NCBI GenBank assembly: GCA_028278405.1
Contig: JANQEK010000006.1
Coordinates: forward strand, 1-64,000
Direction: 5' to 3'
Length of the DNA stretch: 64,000 nt
Source: Nitrospinaceae bacterium
Lineage (GTDB): Bacteria; Nitrospinota; Nitrospinia; Nitrospinales; Nitrospinaceae
The position numbers and the translations under genes were made by a program. A model generated the notes under the pieces. The model had not been told where the DNA came from. It worked only from the letters and a program-made list of their open reading frames with translations, and did not search any database. The stretch's first letter is position 1, and every line of letters begins with the position of its first letter. Below, piece after piece: positions 17,173 to 26,624 of the stretch.

Positions 17173-18837
17173 ATGAAAGAAACAGTAAAAAAACAAATCG
17201 TCAGCGCGTTGTCCCAGGCAAAAAAGAACGGTGATCTGAATTTGCCGGAGATGCCTGAAATTATCGTCGAAGAACCCAAGGATGAAAAGCTGGGCGATTT
17301 TGCAACCACTTTAGCCATGCAGTTGGCCCGCTCGGAAAGGAAAAACCCCAAGATGATCGCCGAGACGATATGCGGTTACCTGAACAGCGGGGCGGATTCC
17401 ATCGATTCGGCTGAAGTGGCGGGTCCGGGTTTTATCAACATAAGAATGACCGCAGATTTTTTTCGAAACCGCCTGAAGCAGGCGATTCTCCAAGAGCGTG
17501 AGTTTGGTCGAACGGATGTCGGTCAGAACAAGAAGGTCTTGCTGGAATTTGTTAGTGCCAATCCTACCGGTCCACTCCATGTTGGACATGGTCGTGGCGC
17601 AGCGGTCGGACATGCTTTGTCCTGTCTCTTGAAGAAAGCCGGTTTCGATGTTTCAACCGAGTACTACATCAACGACGTGGGTAATCAGATGAACAATCTC
17701 GGGCGCTCCACCTGGATGCGATATCAGGAGTTATTGAAGAAGAAGGTGGAATTTCCCGAAGACGGTTACAAAGGGGATTACATCAAGGATATCGCGCAGG
17801 AGATTATCGAAAAGGACGGTTCCAGCCATCTCGATAAGAAAGATGAAGATGCATTGACCTTTTTTCGGCAGTTTTCCAAGGACTCTATTCTGGAGGGGAT
17901 ACGAAGCGATCTTAAGGAATTCCGGGTGGAATTCGACCGCTGGTTCAGCGAGGCGAGTCTGGATGAGGATGACTCAGTCAACCAGGCGATCAACTGGCTT
18001 CGGGATAAAGGCTTTGTTTACGAAAAAGACGGCGCGACCTGGATCAAGACCTCCCAGTTCAAAGACGATGCTGACCGGGTGATTATCAAACAGGGCGGCG
18101 AGAGAACCTACTTCTGTTCGGATATTGCTTATCACAAGAACAAAGTCGACCGCGGTTACGACCTCATTCTTGATTTGTGGGGGGCGGATCATCACGGTTA
18201 TGTGCCGCGCATGCAGTCGGTGCTGCAGGCCATGGGTTATGATGAGGAAGTATTCAAGGTTTTGCTGGTGCAGTTTGTCAGCCTGAAACGAGGAGGTCAG
18301 AAGGTTTCGATGTCCACCCGGTCGGGTGAATTCGAAACCCTGGCTGACGTGGTGGCGGAAGTGGGAGTCGATGCCACCCGGTTCTTTTTCCTGATGCGCA
18401 GTTCGGACAGCCATCTCGACTTCGATCTGGATTTGGCCAAAAAGGAATCTCCGGAAAATCCCGTGTACTATATCCAGTATGCCCATGCCCGAATATGCAG
18501 TGTGTTCCGCACCGCGGAAGAACAAGGGGTTCCCATGCCGGATTTGGCCTCCACCGATCTTTCTTTGCTGAATGAGGAGGAAGAGTTTGCGCTGATTAAA
18601 AAAATTCTGACTTATCCCGCGTGTGTAGGGAAAAGCGCTCTGTCGTTGGAGATTCATCGCATCGCTTTTTACCTGCAGGAACTGGTTGCCATTTTTCACA
18701 GTTACTACAAACAGCACCGCATTGTCACCGAGAATCGGGAATTGACGCTGGCCCGGCTGTTGCTTTTAGATTGTCTGAGAAATGTGATTGCCAGTGGCCT
18801 GGGTATTTTGGGTGTCTCCGCTCCCGAAAAAATGTGA
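17173..18837 (+). CDS. argS: Arginyl-tRNA synthetase
   Basis: 554 residues, standard for ArgRS. The N-terminal additional domain is followed by the class I HIGH motif in ANPTGPLHVGHGRG near residue 136 and the KMSKS equivalent GQKVSMSTRSG. The Rossmann-fold YYINDVGNQMNNLG and the C-terminal helical anticodon domain (YIQYAHARICSV) are present. It charges tRNA-Arg in the cytoplasm. A hairpin terminator follows. Confidence 0.98.
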   Translation: MKETVKKQIVSALSQAKKNGDLNLPEMPEIIVEEPKDEKLGDFATTLAMQLARSERKNPKMIAETICGYLNSGADSIDSAEVAGPGFINIRMTADFFRNRLKQAILQEREFGRTDVGQNKKVLLEFVSANPTGPLHVGHGRGAAVGHALSCLLKKAGFDVSTEYYINDVGNQMNNLGRSTWMRYQELLKKKVEFPEDGYKGDYIKDIAQEIIEKDGSSHLDKKDEDALTFFRQFSKDSILEGIRSDLKEFRVEFDRWFSEASLDEDDSVNQAINWLRDKGFVYEKDGATWIKTSQFKDDADRVIIKQGGERTYFCSDIAYHKNKVDRGYDLILDLWGADHHGYVPRMQSVLQAMGYDEEVFKVLLVQFVSLKRGGQKVSMSTRSGEFETLADVVAEVGVDATRFFFLMRSSDSHLDFDLDLAKKESPENPVYYIQYAHARICSVFRTAEEQGVPMPDLASTDLSLLNEEEEFALIKKILTYPACVGKSALSLEIHRIAFYLQELVAIFHSYYKQHRIVTENRELTLARLLLLDCLRNVIASGLGILGVSAPEKM

Positions 18838-18853
18838 AGGATATCCGACCTTT

Positions 18854-18874
18854 ACCCGGACTCCTCCGGGTTTT
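18854..18874 (+). terminator. Hairpin terminator after argS
   Basis: CCCGGA and TCCGGG pair around CTCC, extended by an A-T pair, and are followed by TTTT then a C/T-rich stretch. The short T-run makes it a moderate intrinsic terminator. Confidence 0.6.
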
Positions 18875-18917
18875 CTCTCCAATTAAAAAAAATCCTATAA
18901 ACTATTGAATAATTTGG

Positions 18918-18966
18918 TATAATTTCATTACCAATTTCTCTCTCGGTAGTGTTGAGAGACCAAATT
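18918..18966 (+). promoter_or_regulatory. -10 box and 5'-end hairpin before the SPOR gene
   Basis: TATAAT at 18918-18923 has no good -35 partner. About ten bases later a hairpin begins: AATTT/AAATT and TCTCTC/GAGAGA arms (18933-18966). If transcription starts near 18930, the mRNA would begin with this stem, which could stabilise it. The -10 and stem are visible; their role is inferred. Confidence 0.4.
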
Positions 18967-18988
18967 CGAGTTTATTTCGGGTGCAGTC

Positions 18989-19753
18989 ATGAATTTTCTG
19001 AAAAAGGTTTTTGTATTGGGGTTGGTCGGTCTGGCGGGGTGGGGCCTTTATTCTGCCGGTCAGAATGATTTGTTCTCGTTTCTGAGCAGTACGTCCGAAG
19101 ACAAGGTCCAGATGGTAAAAAAGGACCGCGCGGTCAAACCCAAGTCCTTTTTCAAGCAAGTGAAAGACGTGATGCCTGCTCCGGTCAAGAGATATGACTA
19201 CACTTTTTTTGAAACCTTGGAAGATGTGAATCTGGAACGCTATGTTGATTTGGATGGCAAGGTGAAAGTCATGAAGAAAACCGTTCATTCCTGGGTGGAT
19301 GAAGTAGGGAAAGTTATCCACGAACCACGTATCCTTCTGGCGGCTTACAAAGAGCCGGATGAAGGTTCAGAGAAATCTTCCTCTTCTTATGAGGATATCA
19401 TTAATAAACTGGATGCCCTGATGAAGGAGAAGCCCAAGAAAGCGGCGACTCCTCCTGTAGCCCCTGCGGGTTCAGCCAAGCGGGCGGCGACTCCGTCATC
19501 GGCTTCCGGTAAATCTTACTTGATTCAAGTCAGTTCCTTCCGCAAGTTAAGTCATGCCCGCTCTTTGGAATCCAAGCTTCAGAAAAAAGGGTATTCCGCT
19601 TTTGTGAAAGGCGTAGAGGTATCTAAAGCGAAGGGCACCTGGTACCGGGTATTTTTAGGAAAATACCAGACCGAAGCCAGCGCACGCGCCGCCGCTCAAA
19701 AAGCGCAACGTCTGCACAATTTGAAAACCATTGTGCTCAAATCCAGCCAGTAA
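18989..19753 (+). CDS. SPOR-domain protein
   Basis: 254 residues. An N-terminal membrane anchor (VFVLGLVGLAGWGLYSAG) is followed by a charged linker, an Ala/Pro-rich segment (PPVAPAGSAKRAATPSSA) and a C-terminal SPOR domain of ~75 residues (SYLIQVSSFRKLSHARSLES ... RVFLGKYQTEASARAAAQKA). SPOR domains bind peptidoglycan stripped of stem peptides at division sites, so a periplasmic role in division or wall remodelling is likely. Its orientation is convergent with the TPR-cupredoxin gene. Confidence 0.88.
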   Translation: MNFLKKVFVLGLVGLAGWGLYSAGQNDLFSFLSSTSEDKVQMVKKDRAVKPKSFFKQVKDVMPAPVKRYDYTFFETLEDVNLERYVDLDGKVKVMKKTVHSWVDEVGKVIHEPRILLAAYKEPDEGSEKSSSSYEDIINKLDALMKEKPKKAATPPVAPAGSAKRAATPSSASGKSYLIQVSSFRKLSHARSLESKLQKKGYSAFVKGVEVSKAKGTWYRVFLGKYQTEASARAAAQKAQRLHNLKTIVLKSSQ

Positions 19754-19799
19754 TATATCTTCGGATAGATTAAATAGTGTGGAATTGAGGGGTAGAGGG

Positions 19800-21194
19800 C
19801 TAGAAGGGCTTTAAGTCCCCAATGTAGCGTTCTGAGTTGTCAAAGTGTTGTAGAACTTCCACCGGATCGTCAATCCTGGGCCCACCGTAAAATTTTTCAT
19901 TACTGTCAAACCAGGTATTGAATCGATACCCCTTGGTATCGTCGTGGTAGAGTTTTCGCCGAGCGTCTTCTCCTCTGAACGTAAAATTGAATTGTGTCGT
20001 TTTCCCCGCTTCGATCGTGATGGTTCCTCGTTGTATCGGAACGAAGGGGTGCCAGGCGGTCACTTCGTAAGTTCCGGGCGGTATGTTTTCAATATTGAAG
20101 TTTCCTTCAGCATCACTGATCACAAAATAAGGGTTGTCGATAATATAGCCTCGGGTTTGGAGAAAAGGGTGCAAGTTGCATTTCAATATAAACTCTGGCG
20201 CACCTGGTTTTATGAAAGCGGAGCGGACCTGCGAATTGACCGCCAAGACGCTTTTATTGCTGGTCTGGTTCCTGTGGGAACCGTAAATTTCATAGGTGGC
20301 AATTTCATGTTTGATGGGATCGGTATTTTCAATCAGAATGTCTTCCCCGTTCTTGATGCCGATCACATATTTGTCCACGTGGCACCGCTTGAGTTGTAAA
20401 GATTGCATTTTGCGCGGAAAGGGTTTCCCTTTTTTGACACCCTGGATAGCGATAATCGTGTCTTGCAATCCACCTTTCTTCGAGACGGTAAAATCATACA
20501 AAATCCGATGGCCCTTGCCGTCCGACATCCGGGAGCAGAACTCGATATTCGGGGCGTGAATCAGGTGGAACGCTCTCGCTTTAGGCACCAAGCCGGTCAG
20601 GTTAACGCGGCCGGTCAGCGTTCCCCCTTGGTCGACAGACATGATTTTATAATCGAGCGGAACCTGGTCATGAAGTTGCTTTGCCAGTTTGTAATTTCTT
20701 TTATACAGTTTGTCGACCTGATCGCGGGCCTTTTGATCCCTGCCCAGCTGATGGTAAATCAGTCCCAGATCGTAATCGGCGTGAACCATACGTGAATCTT
20801 TTTTGAGAGCGGTTTCGATTTCCTGTGCAGCGTCTTTCAGGAGGTTGATTTTGGCGAGAGAAAGACCGCGAAAGTACCGGAAATTGGCGCTGTCATAGCC
20901 CATTTCCAAAGCCTTCTGGAATGCGAGAAGGGCTTCCTTGTGACGATTGACCCGGCTGAGAGCTACCCCCATATTGGCCTGAGCTACGGAATCATCGGGT
21001 TTTTCCTGCAGGGCTTTTTCAAATTCAAGAATTGCTCCATTCCAGTCTCCCTTTTGGCTCAGAATTTTGGCTTGGTGGAGAGCTTCCCCGGCAGTCCCCG
21101 CAATGGAAGTAACGGGGGTGCTGATCGCAAACCATGCAGCCCAAAAAACAACGGAGAGCGTGCCACATTTGACAATTTTATTGGAAATATACAT
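19800..21194 (-). CDS. TPR protein fused to cupredoxin-like and carboxypeptidase-regulatory domains
   Basis: 464 residues with a signal peptide (VVFWAAWFAISTPVTSIAG). Residues ~35-175 hold about four TPRs (GDWNGAILEFEKALQEKPDD and following). From ~190 the sequence parallels the two cupredoxin-like genes at 3554 and 4432: paired cysteines (IEFCSRM, KRCHVD), a His in PIKHEIATY, and CNLHPFLQ where the paralogues have C-x2-H-x2-M. The last position is Leu (codon CTC), so an axial Met ligand is missing. The C-terminal sandwich has FNIENIPPGTYEVTAWH. A periplasmic scaffold that also carries a copper-like site is plausible; metal binding is unproven. Confidence 0.75.
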   Translation of the reverse strand: MYISNKIVKCGTLSVVFWAAWFAISTPVTSIAGTAGEALHQAKILSQKGDWNGAILEFEKALQEKPDDSVAQANMGVALSRVNRHKEALLAFQKALEMGYDSANFRYFRGLSLAKINLLKDAAQEIETALKKDSRMVHADYDLGLIYHQLGRDQKARDQVDKLYKRNYKLAKQLHDQVPLDYKIMSVDQGGTLTGRVNLTGLVPKARAFHLIHAPNIEFCSRMSDGKGHRILYDFTVSKKGGLQDTIIAIQGVKKGKPFPRKMQSLQLKRCHVDKYVIGIKNGEDILIENTDPIKHEIATYEIYGSHRNQTSNKSVLAVNSQVRSAFIKPGAPEFILKCNLHPFLQTRGYIIDNPYFVISDAEGNFNIENIPPGTYEVTAWHPFVPIQRGTITIEAGKTTQFNFTFRGEDARRKLYHDDTKGYRFNTWFDSNEKFYGGPRIDDPVEVLQHFDNSERYIGDLKPF

Positions 21195-21434
21195 AAAGTT
21201 AAAATTCCCTTAGGACGATGAAGTCAATCTATCAATTAGGGGGAGACCAGTCAAGAGCCTTTAAAATATGGGAAAACGCCATTTTTGTTGCCGTGGCACC
21301 CGAAAAAAAAGTAATCTATTGTCTGTGATATCGCACCTTCTATAGATACGATCGCGAGTCATTTATTTCAATTCTTCGCGTTTAAATAGCTAATAATCTT
21401 GGGCCAATTCGATCTTGGTCGCACATCAATCCCT

Positions 21435-22412
21435 ATGGCCGGTTTTGATTACAGTTTTAATCCCCATCCTTTGGTGCGGGGACCGATTGCGCAAACCATT
21501 TTCGGTTCTCAATTTACCGGCAAGCCTCAGCTTCCCGGAAGAATCCAGCATCGGATTCCGCTGGACGAAAAAAATCTGTTGTTGATGTATGAATTGAAAA
21601 CAAAAAATTCCTCTGCGCCCGTTGTGCTTTTGGGGCATGGCATGGGCGGATGCAGTGAATCCGGTTATATGCGTCGGATATCCGCCAAGCTTTTCCATGA
21701 AGGTTTTGGAGTCTTTATGATGAATCATCGGGGCAGCGGTCCCGGTATCGGGCTTTGCGATCGGCTCTGGAACGGTGGTTCGAGCGATGATTTTGCTCGG
21801 ATGGTCCAGTTTATTGTGGATCTGTATCCGGATCGAAAATTGCTTCTGATGGGATTTTCTCTGACAGGAAACATTCTCCTGAAATATCTGGGGGAGGGCA
21901 GGGTAATTCCTTCCAACGTTCATTCCGCTCTGGCGGTGAATCCTCCCATCGACCTCAAAGTGGCCAGCCGGCAAATATCAGAGGGGCCCTGGTCCGGAAC
22001 TTTTAACAAATATTACCTCAACCTGATGAACCGACAGGTGGAAGCGATGGTGGAATGCCATCCCGATGCCTTTCGGCCCACAACAGTTCCCAGCACCATC
22101 TGGGAATTTGACGTGGCGTATACCGCTCCCGCTTTCGGTTATCCTCATGTGGAAGCCTATTATGAAGAATGCAGCGCCAAGCAGTTTTTGGAACACACCC
22201 CCGTCCCCACCACCATTCTCTGTTCCCAAGATGATCCTTTCATTCCTCCGGAAACCTTCCAAAATGCGCGGATGAACCAACGGATCGATTTCATAAATCC
22301 GGAATTCGGCGGTCACATGGGTTATATCTCCCGTTCCCGCAACGCTTTAGGCGACCGTCGCTGGATGGATTTTATTTGTGTCCAATGGGCGAAAACCCTT
22401 TATCCTGAATAG
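21435..22412 (+). CDS. Alpha/beta hydrolase, YheT-like
   Basis: 325 residues from the ATG at 21435; the track's TTG at 21399 is not needed. The YheT-family opening FNPHPLVRGPIAQTIFGS is followed by the oxyanion region VVLLGHGMGGCSESGYM, MMNHRGSGPG and the nucleophile elbow GFSLTGN. The acid residue is in ILCSQDDPFIPP and the catalytic His in PEFGGHMGYI. It is a cytoplasmic esterase-like enzyme of unknown substrate. It lies 44 nt before the membrane protein gene. Confidence 0.88.
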   Translation: MAGFDYSFNPHPLVRGPIAQTIFGSQFTGKPQLPGRIQHRIPLDEKNLLLMYELKTKNSSAPVVLLGHGMGGCSESGYMRRISAKLFHEGFGVFMMNHRGSGPGIGLCDRLWNGGSSDDFARMVQFIVDLYPDRKLLLMGFSLTGNILLKYLGEGRVIPSNVHSALAVNPPIDLKVASRQISEGPWSGTFNKYYLNLMNRQVEAMVECHPDAFRPTTVPSTIWEFDVAYTAPAFGYPHVEAYYEECSAKQFLEHTPVPTTILCSQDDPFIPPETFQNARMNQRIDFINPEFGGHMGYISRSRNALGDRRWMDFICVQWAKTLYPE

Positions 22413-22456
22413 ATAGAAAACTTCCAATCTCATCCGTATTTTTGCGAGTCGATTTC

Positions 22457-24148
22457 ATGCTGGCGATGAACGACACCTATAAGCTTTTTCGAGTTCGATG
22501 GGTGTTTATAAAAAATCATTTTACTCATCCGGCCCCCGATAAATGGACCCGGTGGGTTTTGATCGGTATCCTCGGAAGCCTCTTTTTTGTTGCCAACTAT
22601 GCGTTCTTTTACCGGATGATCCGGTATCTGGATGAACTGCCTTTTAGAGTTGGGGAAGAATTAATTTTCCAATTGCTCAATGTGATCTTTCTCACCCTGT
22701 TCGTGATGGTTTTGTTTTCCGCCATTATCGCTTCGTTGTCCATTTACTATATTTCATCAGACCTGGATTTCCTGCACTCGCAGCCGATCAGTAAGGATTC
22801 CATCATTCGTGTGCGTTTTGTCCAAACCCTTATCAATGCATCCTGGGTGGTGCTGATTTTTGCCTTTCCGATCTTTCTGGCCTACGGGTATTACTTCGAG
22901 GTGGATTTGGGATATTATTTTTATCTTCTGGCAAGCTTACCGCCTTTTGTGATTATTCCAACCCTATTAGGCATCATCGGGATTATGGCGTTAATGAGGC
23001 TGTTTCCGACGGACAAGGCCTATCAAATCCTCTCCTTTATGGGATTGTTCTTTCTGGCCGGGATGATCATGTTTTTCCGTTTTTTATCGCCGGAAAAATT
23101 CTTTGATAAAGAAGTTTCCGACGAGGCGATCATGGCTTTCGTTGAAAGTCTCAAAATGCCGGAATTCGGTTTTCATCCCAGCAGTTGGATGACCATCGGG
23201 GTTTCCAGTTGGTCCGAGCATCAAATCGGCACCGCCTTATGGCAATTGGTTTACCTGTATGCGGCTGCCGTGGTGTTGAGCGGAGTTTTCTGGTGGATCA
23301 GCCGGAAAATCTATTTCGCCAGTTGGCGTTCCTATCAGGAGGTGAAAAGCGCTCCCCGGGACAAAGTACGCAAGCAAGGTCTCCACAAACCTTTTTGGTT
23401 GAGGATGTTGCCCTTCTCGCCGGAGCAGAAGGGTTTGTTCCACAAAGATATGATCGTATTTTCCCGGGACCCTTCTTATTGGTCGCAATTGTTTATCCTG
23501 GCGGCCCTGGTGGCGGTTTATATTTTCAATATCGTCAACCTGCCCCTGGATAACCTGGTCTTGAAAAATGTGATCTCCGTTTTGAATGTGGGTTTGATCG
23601 GGTTTGTTCTTTCGGCTCTTGCTTCCCGGTTTGTGTTCTGTACGACCAGCCTGGAAGGCAATAAGATGTGGACGGTTTACACCTCGCCGCTGCGAATGGA
23701 AAATTTTCTGATCGGTAAGTTTTTGATGTACTTTCCCCCGCTTTTGCTCATCGGCGAATTCCTGGTGATTATTTCTAACCTTCTCCTTCAGGTGGACGCC
23801 TATGTCATGCGGGTTTCCGTTATCGGTGTTTTGTTTATAACAATCGGCGTCGTGGGAATGGCAGTGGGAATGGGCGCCATGTACCCCAAGTTTGACTATG
23901 AAAATGTTTCGGAAATTTCCAGTGGAACGGGCAGTATTCTTTTTATCATTTCCAGCCTGATCTATATAGGAGTGGTGCTGGTCTTGGGAGCGCGTCCCAT
24001 GTACCTCCACTTCAAGCATAAATTTGCAGGAGGAGCGATGGATATGGAGCCCATGGGATTTTACATTCTTATCATCATCCTTTCCCTATATGTTGCCATC
24101 GAACCCATGCGACGGGGAATCCGCGCTCTAAAAATAAGGGATTTTTAG
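22457..24148 (+). CDS. Polytopic membrane protein, putative ABC-2-type exporter permease
   Basis: About 563 residues starting at the ATG at 22457 (a second ATG is at 22466; the track's TTG at 22442 is also possible). It has roughly ten or more hydrophobic helices, for example GILGSLFFVANYAFFYRMI and LLASLPPFVIIPTLLGIIGI. The early DLDFLHSQPISKDSIIRVR is typical of the large 'putative ATP-binding cassette' permeases (PF16949-like) that lack their own ATPase. No ATPase gene is adjacent, so its energy source is unclear. Substrate unknown. Confidence 0.65.
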   Translation: MLAMNDTYKLFRVRWVFIKNHFTHPAPDKWTRWVLIGILGSLFFVANYAFFYRMIRYLDELPFRVGEELIFQLLNVIFLTLFVMVLFSAIIASLSIYYISSDLDFLHSQPISKDSIIRVRFVQTLINASWVVLIFAFPIFLAYGYYFEVDLGYYFYLLASLPPFVIIPTLLGIIGIMALMRLFPTDKAYQILSFMGLFFLAGMIMFFRFLSPEKFFDKEVSDEAIMAFVESLKMPEFGFHPSSWMTIGVSSWSEHQIGTALWQLVYLYAAAVVLSGVFWWISRKIYFASWRSYQEVKSAPRDKVRKQGLHKPFWLRMLPFSPEQKGLFHKDMIVFSRDPSYWSQLFILAALVAVYIFNIVNLPLDNLVLKNVISVLNVGLIGFVLSALASRFVFCTTSLEGNKMWTVYTSPLRMENFLIGKFLMYFPPLLLIGEFLVIISNLLLQVDAYVMRVSVIGVLFITIGVVGMAVGMGAMYPKFDYENVSEISSGTGSILFIISSLIYIGVVLVLGARPMYLHFKHKFAGGAMDMEPMGFYILIIILSLYVAIEPMRRGIRALKIRDF

Positions 24149-24188
24149 AATTCTTGGGGATTCCGCCATTGTTTGATATAAAAAAGGC

Positions 24189-25469
24189 ATGATGGAGTTA
24201 TTCCCGGAATATGAAAAATCAACGGACGCCCCACCGCCTCCTTTGGCCGATCGCTTAAGGCCGGAATCCTGGGAGGACCTGCTTGGCCACGAGCACCTGA
24301 TCGGCGACAAAAGTCCATTACGCCGGTTGATTGAAAAGGATGCCGGTCTATCTTTTATCTTGTGGGGACCTCCGGGAGCTGGCAAAACCACCATCGCCCG
24401 CATTGTGGCCCGGGTCACGCAAAGCGAATTTCATGAAATCAGCGCTGTCAACGCCGGTGTCGCGGATATCCGGAAAATCATCGAACGCGCCAAACGCAAC
24501 TGGTCGCAATCCAAACGCCGGACGATTCTGTTTATTGACGAAATTCACCGTTTCAACAAATCCCAGCAGGACGCGGTGCTGCCGTATGTCGAAAACGGGA
24601 CAATTCGCCTCATCGGTTCAACCACCGAAAATCCTTCCTTTGAGGTGATTCCTGCGTTGCGTTCCCGGTGCCAGGTATTTCGTCTGGGATACCTTACCGC
24701 CGATCACATTCGTCACATCATCGAACGTGCATTAAAGGACGAGACTCGAGGTCTCGGTGCCGTGCCGATTGCCTTTGATGATGCGGCACTGGATTTGATC
24801 ATCAGCCATGCCAATGGCGATGCCCGCCGTGCCCTCAACGTGTTGGAAGCGGCGGCAACGTATCAAAAAGAACTGAAAACAGAAAATCCTCCACCGGTGG
24901 GATTGTCGGTGATTGAGGGGATCATCCAGCGCACGGCTGTTTTGTATGACAAAGGCGGGACCGAGCACTACGATCACGCTTCGGCGTTTCAAAAAAGCAT
25001 GCGGGGGTCGGATGCCGACGCCGCCATTTACTGGCTGGCCAAAATGATTGCCGGAGGCGAGGACCCCCGATTCATCGCACGCCGTCTGGTAGTTACAGCG
25101 GCGGAGGATGTGGGGTTGGCTGATCCCATGGCGCTGGTGATTGCCAATGCAGCAGCGGATGCAGTGGAGCGTATTGGGCTACCCGAAGCGAGAATCCCGT
25201 TGGCGCAGGCGGTGATCTATGTCGCCCGGGCGCCGAAAGATAACTCGGCTATTTGCGCCATTGATTCGGCGATGAGTGACATCGAAAAGAAAGGGCAGTC
25301 GTTTCCGGTTCCCGATCATCTCAAGGATGCCCACTATAAGGACGCTAAAAAATATGGTTATGGTACCGACTACAAATATCCCCATGATTATCCGGAGCAC
25401 CATGTGGAGCAGGAATACCTTCCTTCAGAGTTGAAGGGTAAAAAATATGTGCCCCGGGATGACAAATAA
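24189..25469 (+). CDS. rarA: Replication-associated recombination protein A (AAA+)
   Basis: 426 residues. [20 protein letters not shown] opens the protein; Walker A is [10 protein letters not shown], Walker B is [20 protein letters not shown] and sensor 1 is [13 protein letters not shown]. The C-terminal MgsA/tetramerisation region follows ([20 protein letters not shown], then [14 protein letters not shown]). It acts at stalled or single-stranded replication forks together with SSB. It is transcribed in line with the hydrolase and membrane protein genes, with a 40-nt gap. Confidence 0.95.
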   Translation: MMELFPEYEKSTDAPPPPLADRLRPESWEDLLGHEHLIGDKSPLRRLIEKDAGLSFILWGPPGAGKTTIARIVARVTQSEFHEISAVNAGVADIRKIIERAKRNWSQSKRRTILFIDEIHRFNKSQQDAVLPYVENGTIRLIGSTTENPSFEVIPALRSRCQVFRLGYLTADHIRHIIERALKDETRGLGAVPIAFDDAALDLIISHANGDARRALNVLEAAATYQKELKTENPPPVGLSVIEGIIQRTAVLYDKGGTEHYDHASAFQKSMRGSDADAAIYWLAKMIAGGEDPRFIARRLVVTAAEDVGLADPMALVIANAAADAVERIGLPEARIPLAQAVIYVARAPKDNSAICAIDSAMSDIEKKGQSFPVPDHLKDAHYKDAKKYGYGTDYKYPHDYPEHHVEQEYLPSELKGKKYVPRDDK

Positions 25470-25573
25470 TCGATACGAAGGTTCTCAGGTTTATATATTA
25501 AAATGGTGGTCCCTAAAAACATTTGTGAACCTTATTATATGCAGCCCTTGATTTTTTCTATTCGAGGTGTCCA

Positions 25574-26395
25574 ATGAAGAAATTAATTCGCTTTATCCAT
25601 CCCATACTGTTTCTTTTGATCGTTACTCCTGTTTATGCAGATGACTTGCCTGATCAAAATGCCACTGAGTTACTCAGGCAGTTGGAGGATTTAGAGGGGA
25701 AGGAGGTAAAGAAACATAGTTTTCAGGATGGAATGGATGCCTACCTTCAAAAGGATTACTGGGCCGCTTTCAAAACATTCCATTCATTGGCTGATCAGGG
25801 TCACGCAATGGCCCAATTGCAATTGGGTGAATTGTATGAATTGGGCTGGGGTGTGTCTCAGGACTATGTACAGGCTGCGAAGTGGTACCGCAAGGCATCG
25901 GAGCAGGGTGAGTTTCGCGCCTCGGAACAGTTGTTCAAGATGTATCATCAAGGCCGGGGTGTGGCGAAGGATGAGGCCGAAGCTCAAAAATGGGCCCAAA
26001 AGGCAAACGAGCAGAAAAATGATCGTGCGGTGATGCTACTTCGCCGGGAAGCAGAGCAGGGAAAAGCCTACGCTCAATTCAAACTGGGTGAGATGTATGC
26101 AAATGGAAAGGGTGTTCCGCAGAATCATCTGGAAGCAGTGAATTGGTATCGGAAAGCGGCTGAGCAGGGGCATGGTTCGGCACAAAATAATCTCGGTGTG
26201 AAATATTCTCAAGGTCAAGATGTTCCACAGGATTATGTGGAAGCTCACAAATGGTTCAGCCTTGCCGGATCAAAGGGAATAGCAGCCGGCCGCAAAAATA
26301 GAGATGAGATAGAAAAGGTTATGACCCCGGAACAAATTGCGGAAGCACAAAAACGGGCCGGGGATTGGAAGCCTAAAATCGATAAAACTAAATGA
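25574..26395 (+). CDS. Exported Sel1-repeat protein
   Basis: 273 residues with a signal peptide (PILFLLIVTPVYA). About four to five Sel1-like repeats follow, visible as A.AQLQLGELYELGWGV..D..QAAKWYRKAS and YAQFKLGEMYANGKGVPQNH. Such solenoids bind other proteins, often in the envelope. Nothing nearby identifies a partner. A terminator lies ~140 nt downstream. Confidence 0.85.
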   Translation: MKKLIRFIHPILFLLIVTPVYADDLPDQNATELLRQLEDLEGKEVKKHSFQDGMDAYLQKDYWAAFKTFHSLADQGHAMAQLQLGELYELGWGVSQDYVQAAKWYRKASEQGEFRASEQLFKMYHQGRGVAKDEAEAQKWAQKANEQKNDRAVMLLRREAEQGKAYAQFKLGEMYANGKGVPQNHLEAVNWYRKAAEQGHGSAQNNLGVKYSQGQDVPQDYVEAHKWFSLAGSKGIAAGRKNRDEIEKVMTPEQIAEAQKRAGDWKPKIDKTK

Positions 26396-26532
26396 GCTTA
26401 ATAGTCCTCAATATCCACAGATTTATTTTTGAAAAGCATATGCCTCAAGGTCACAAACAATTGATATGTACCGGACGCCTAACTATTAGCAAAACAATGA
26501 GTTAATTTTTTCAAACAGTCGGTAAATTATCG

Positions 26533-26565
26533 CCCCGCCTGGGTGGACCCGGTGTGGGGTTTTTT
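26533..26565 (+). terminator. Intrinsic terminator after the Sel1 gene
   Basis: CCCCGCCTGGG and CCCGGTGTGGGG form an imperfect stem around TGGA, followed by TTTTTT. It separates the Sel1 gene from the PA2779-like gene. Confidence 0.7.
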
Positions 26566-26624
26566 CGCTTGTAAGATGGGGATTATAAAAGTTTAATTGA
26601 GTCGTTATTGACAGGAGAACGAAT

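Noticed and set aside
17974-18717. 247-residue ORF antisense within argS
   Set aside because: It lies fully inside a well-conserved argS frame and shows no family pattern.
23237-24019. 260-residue ORF antisense to the membrane protein gene
   Set aside because: Polar, His/Gln-rich shadow typical of the reverse of a membrane-helix gene.
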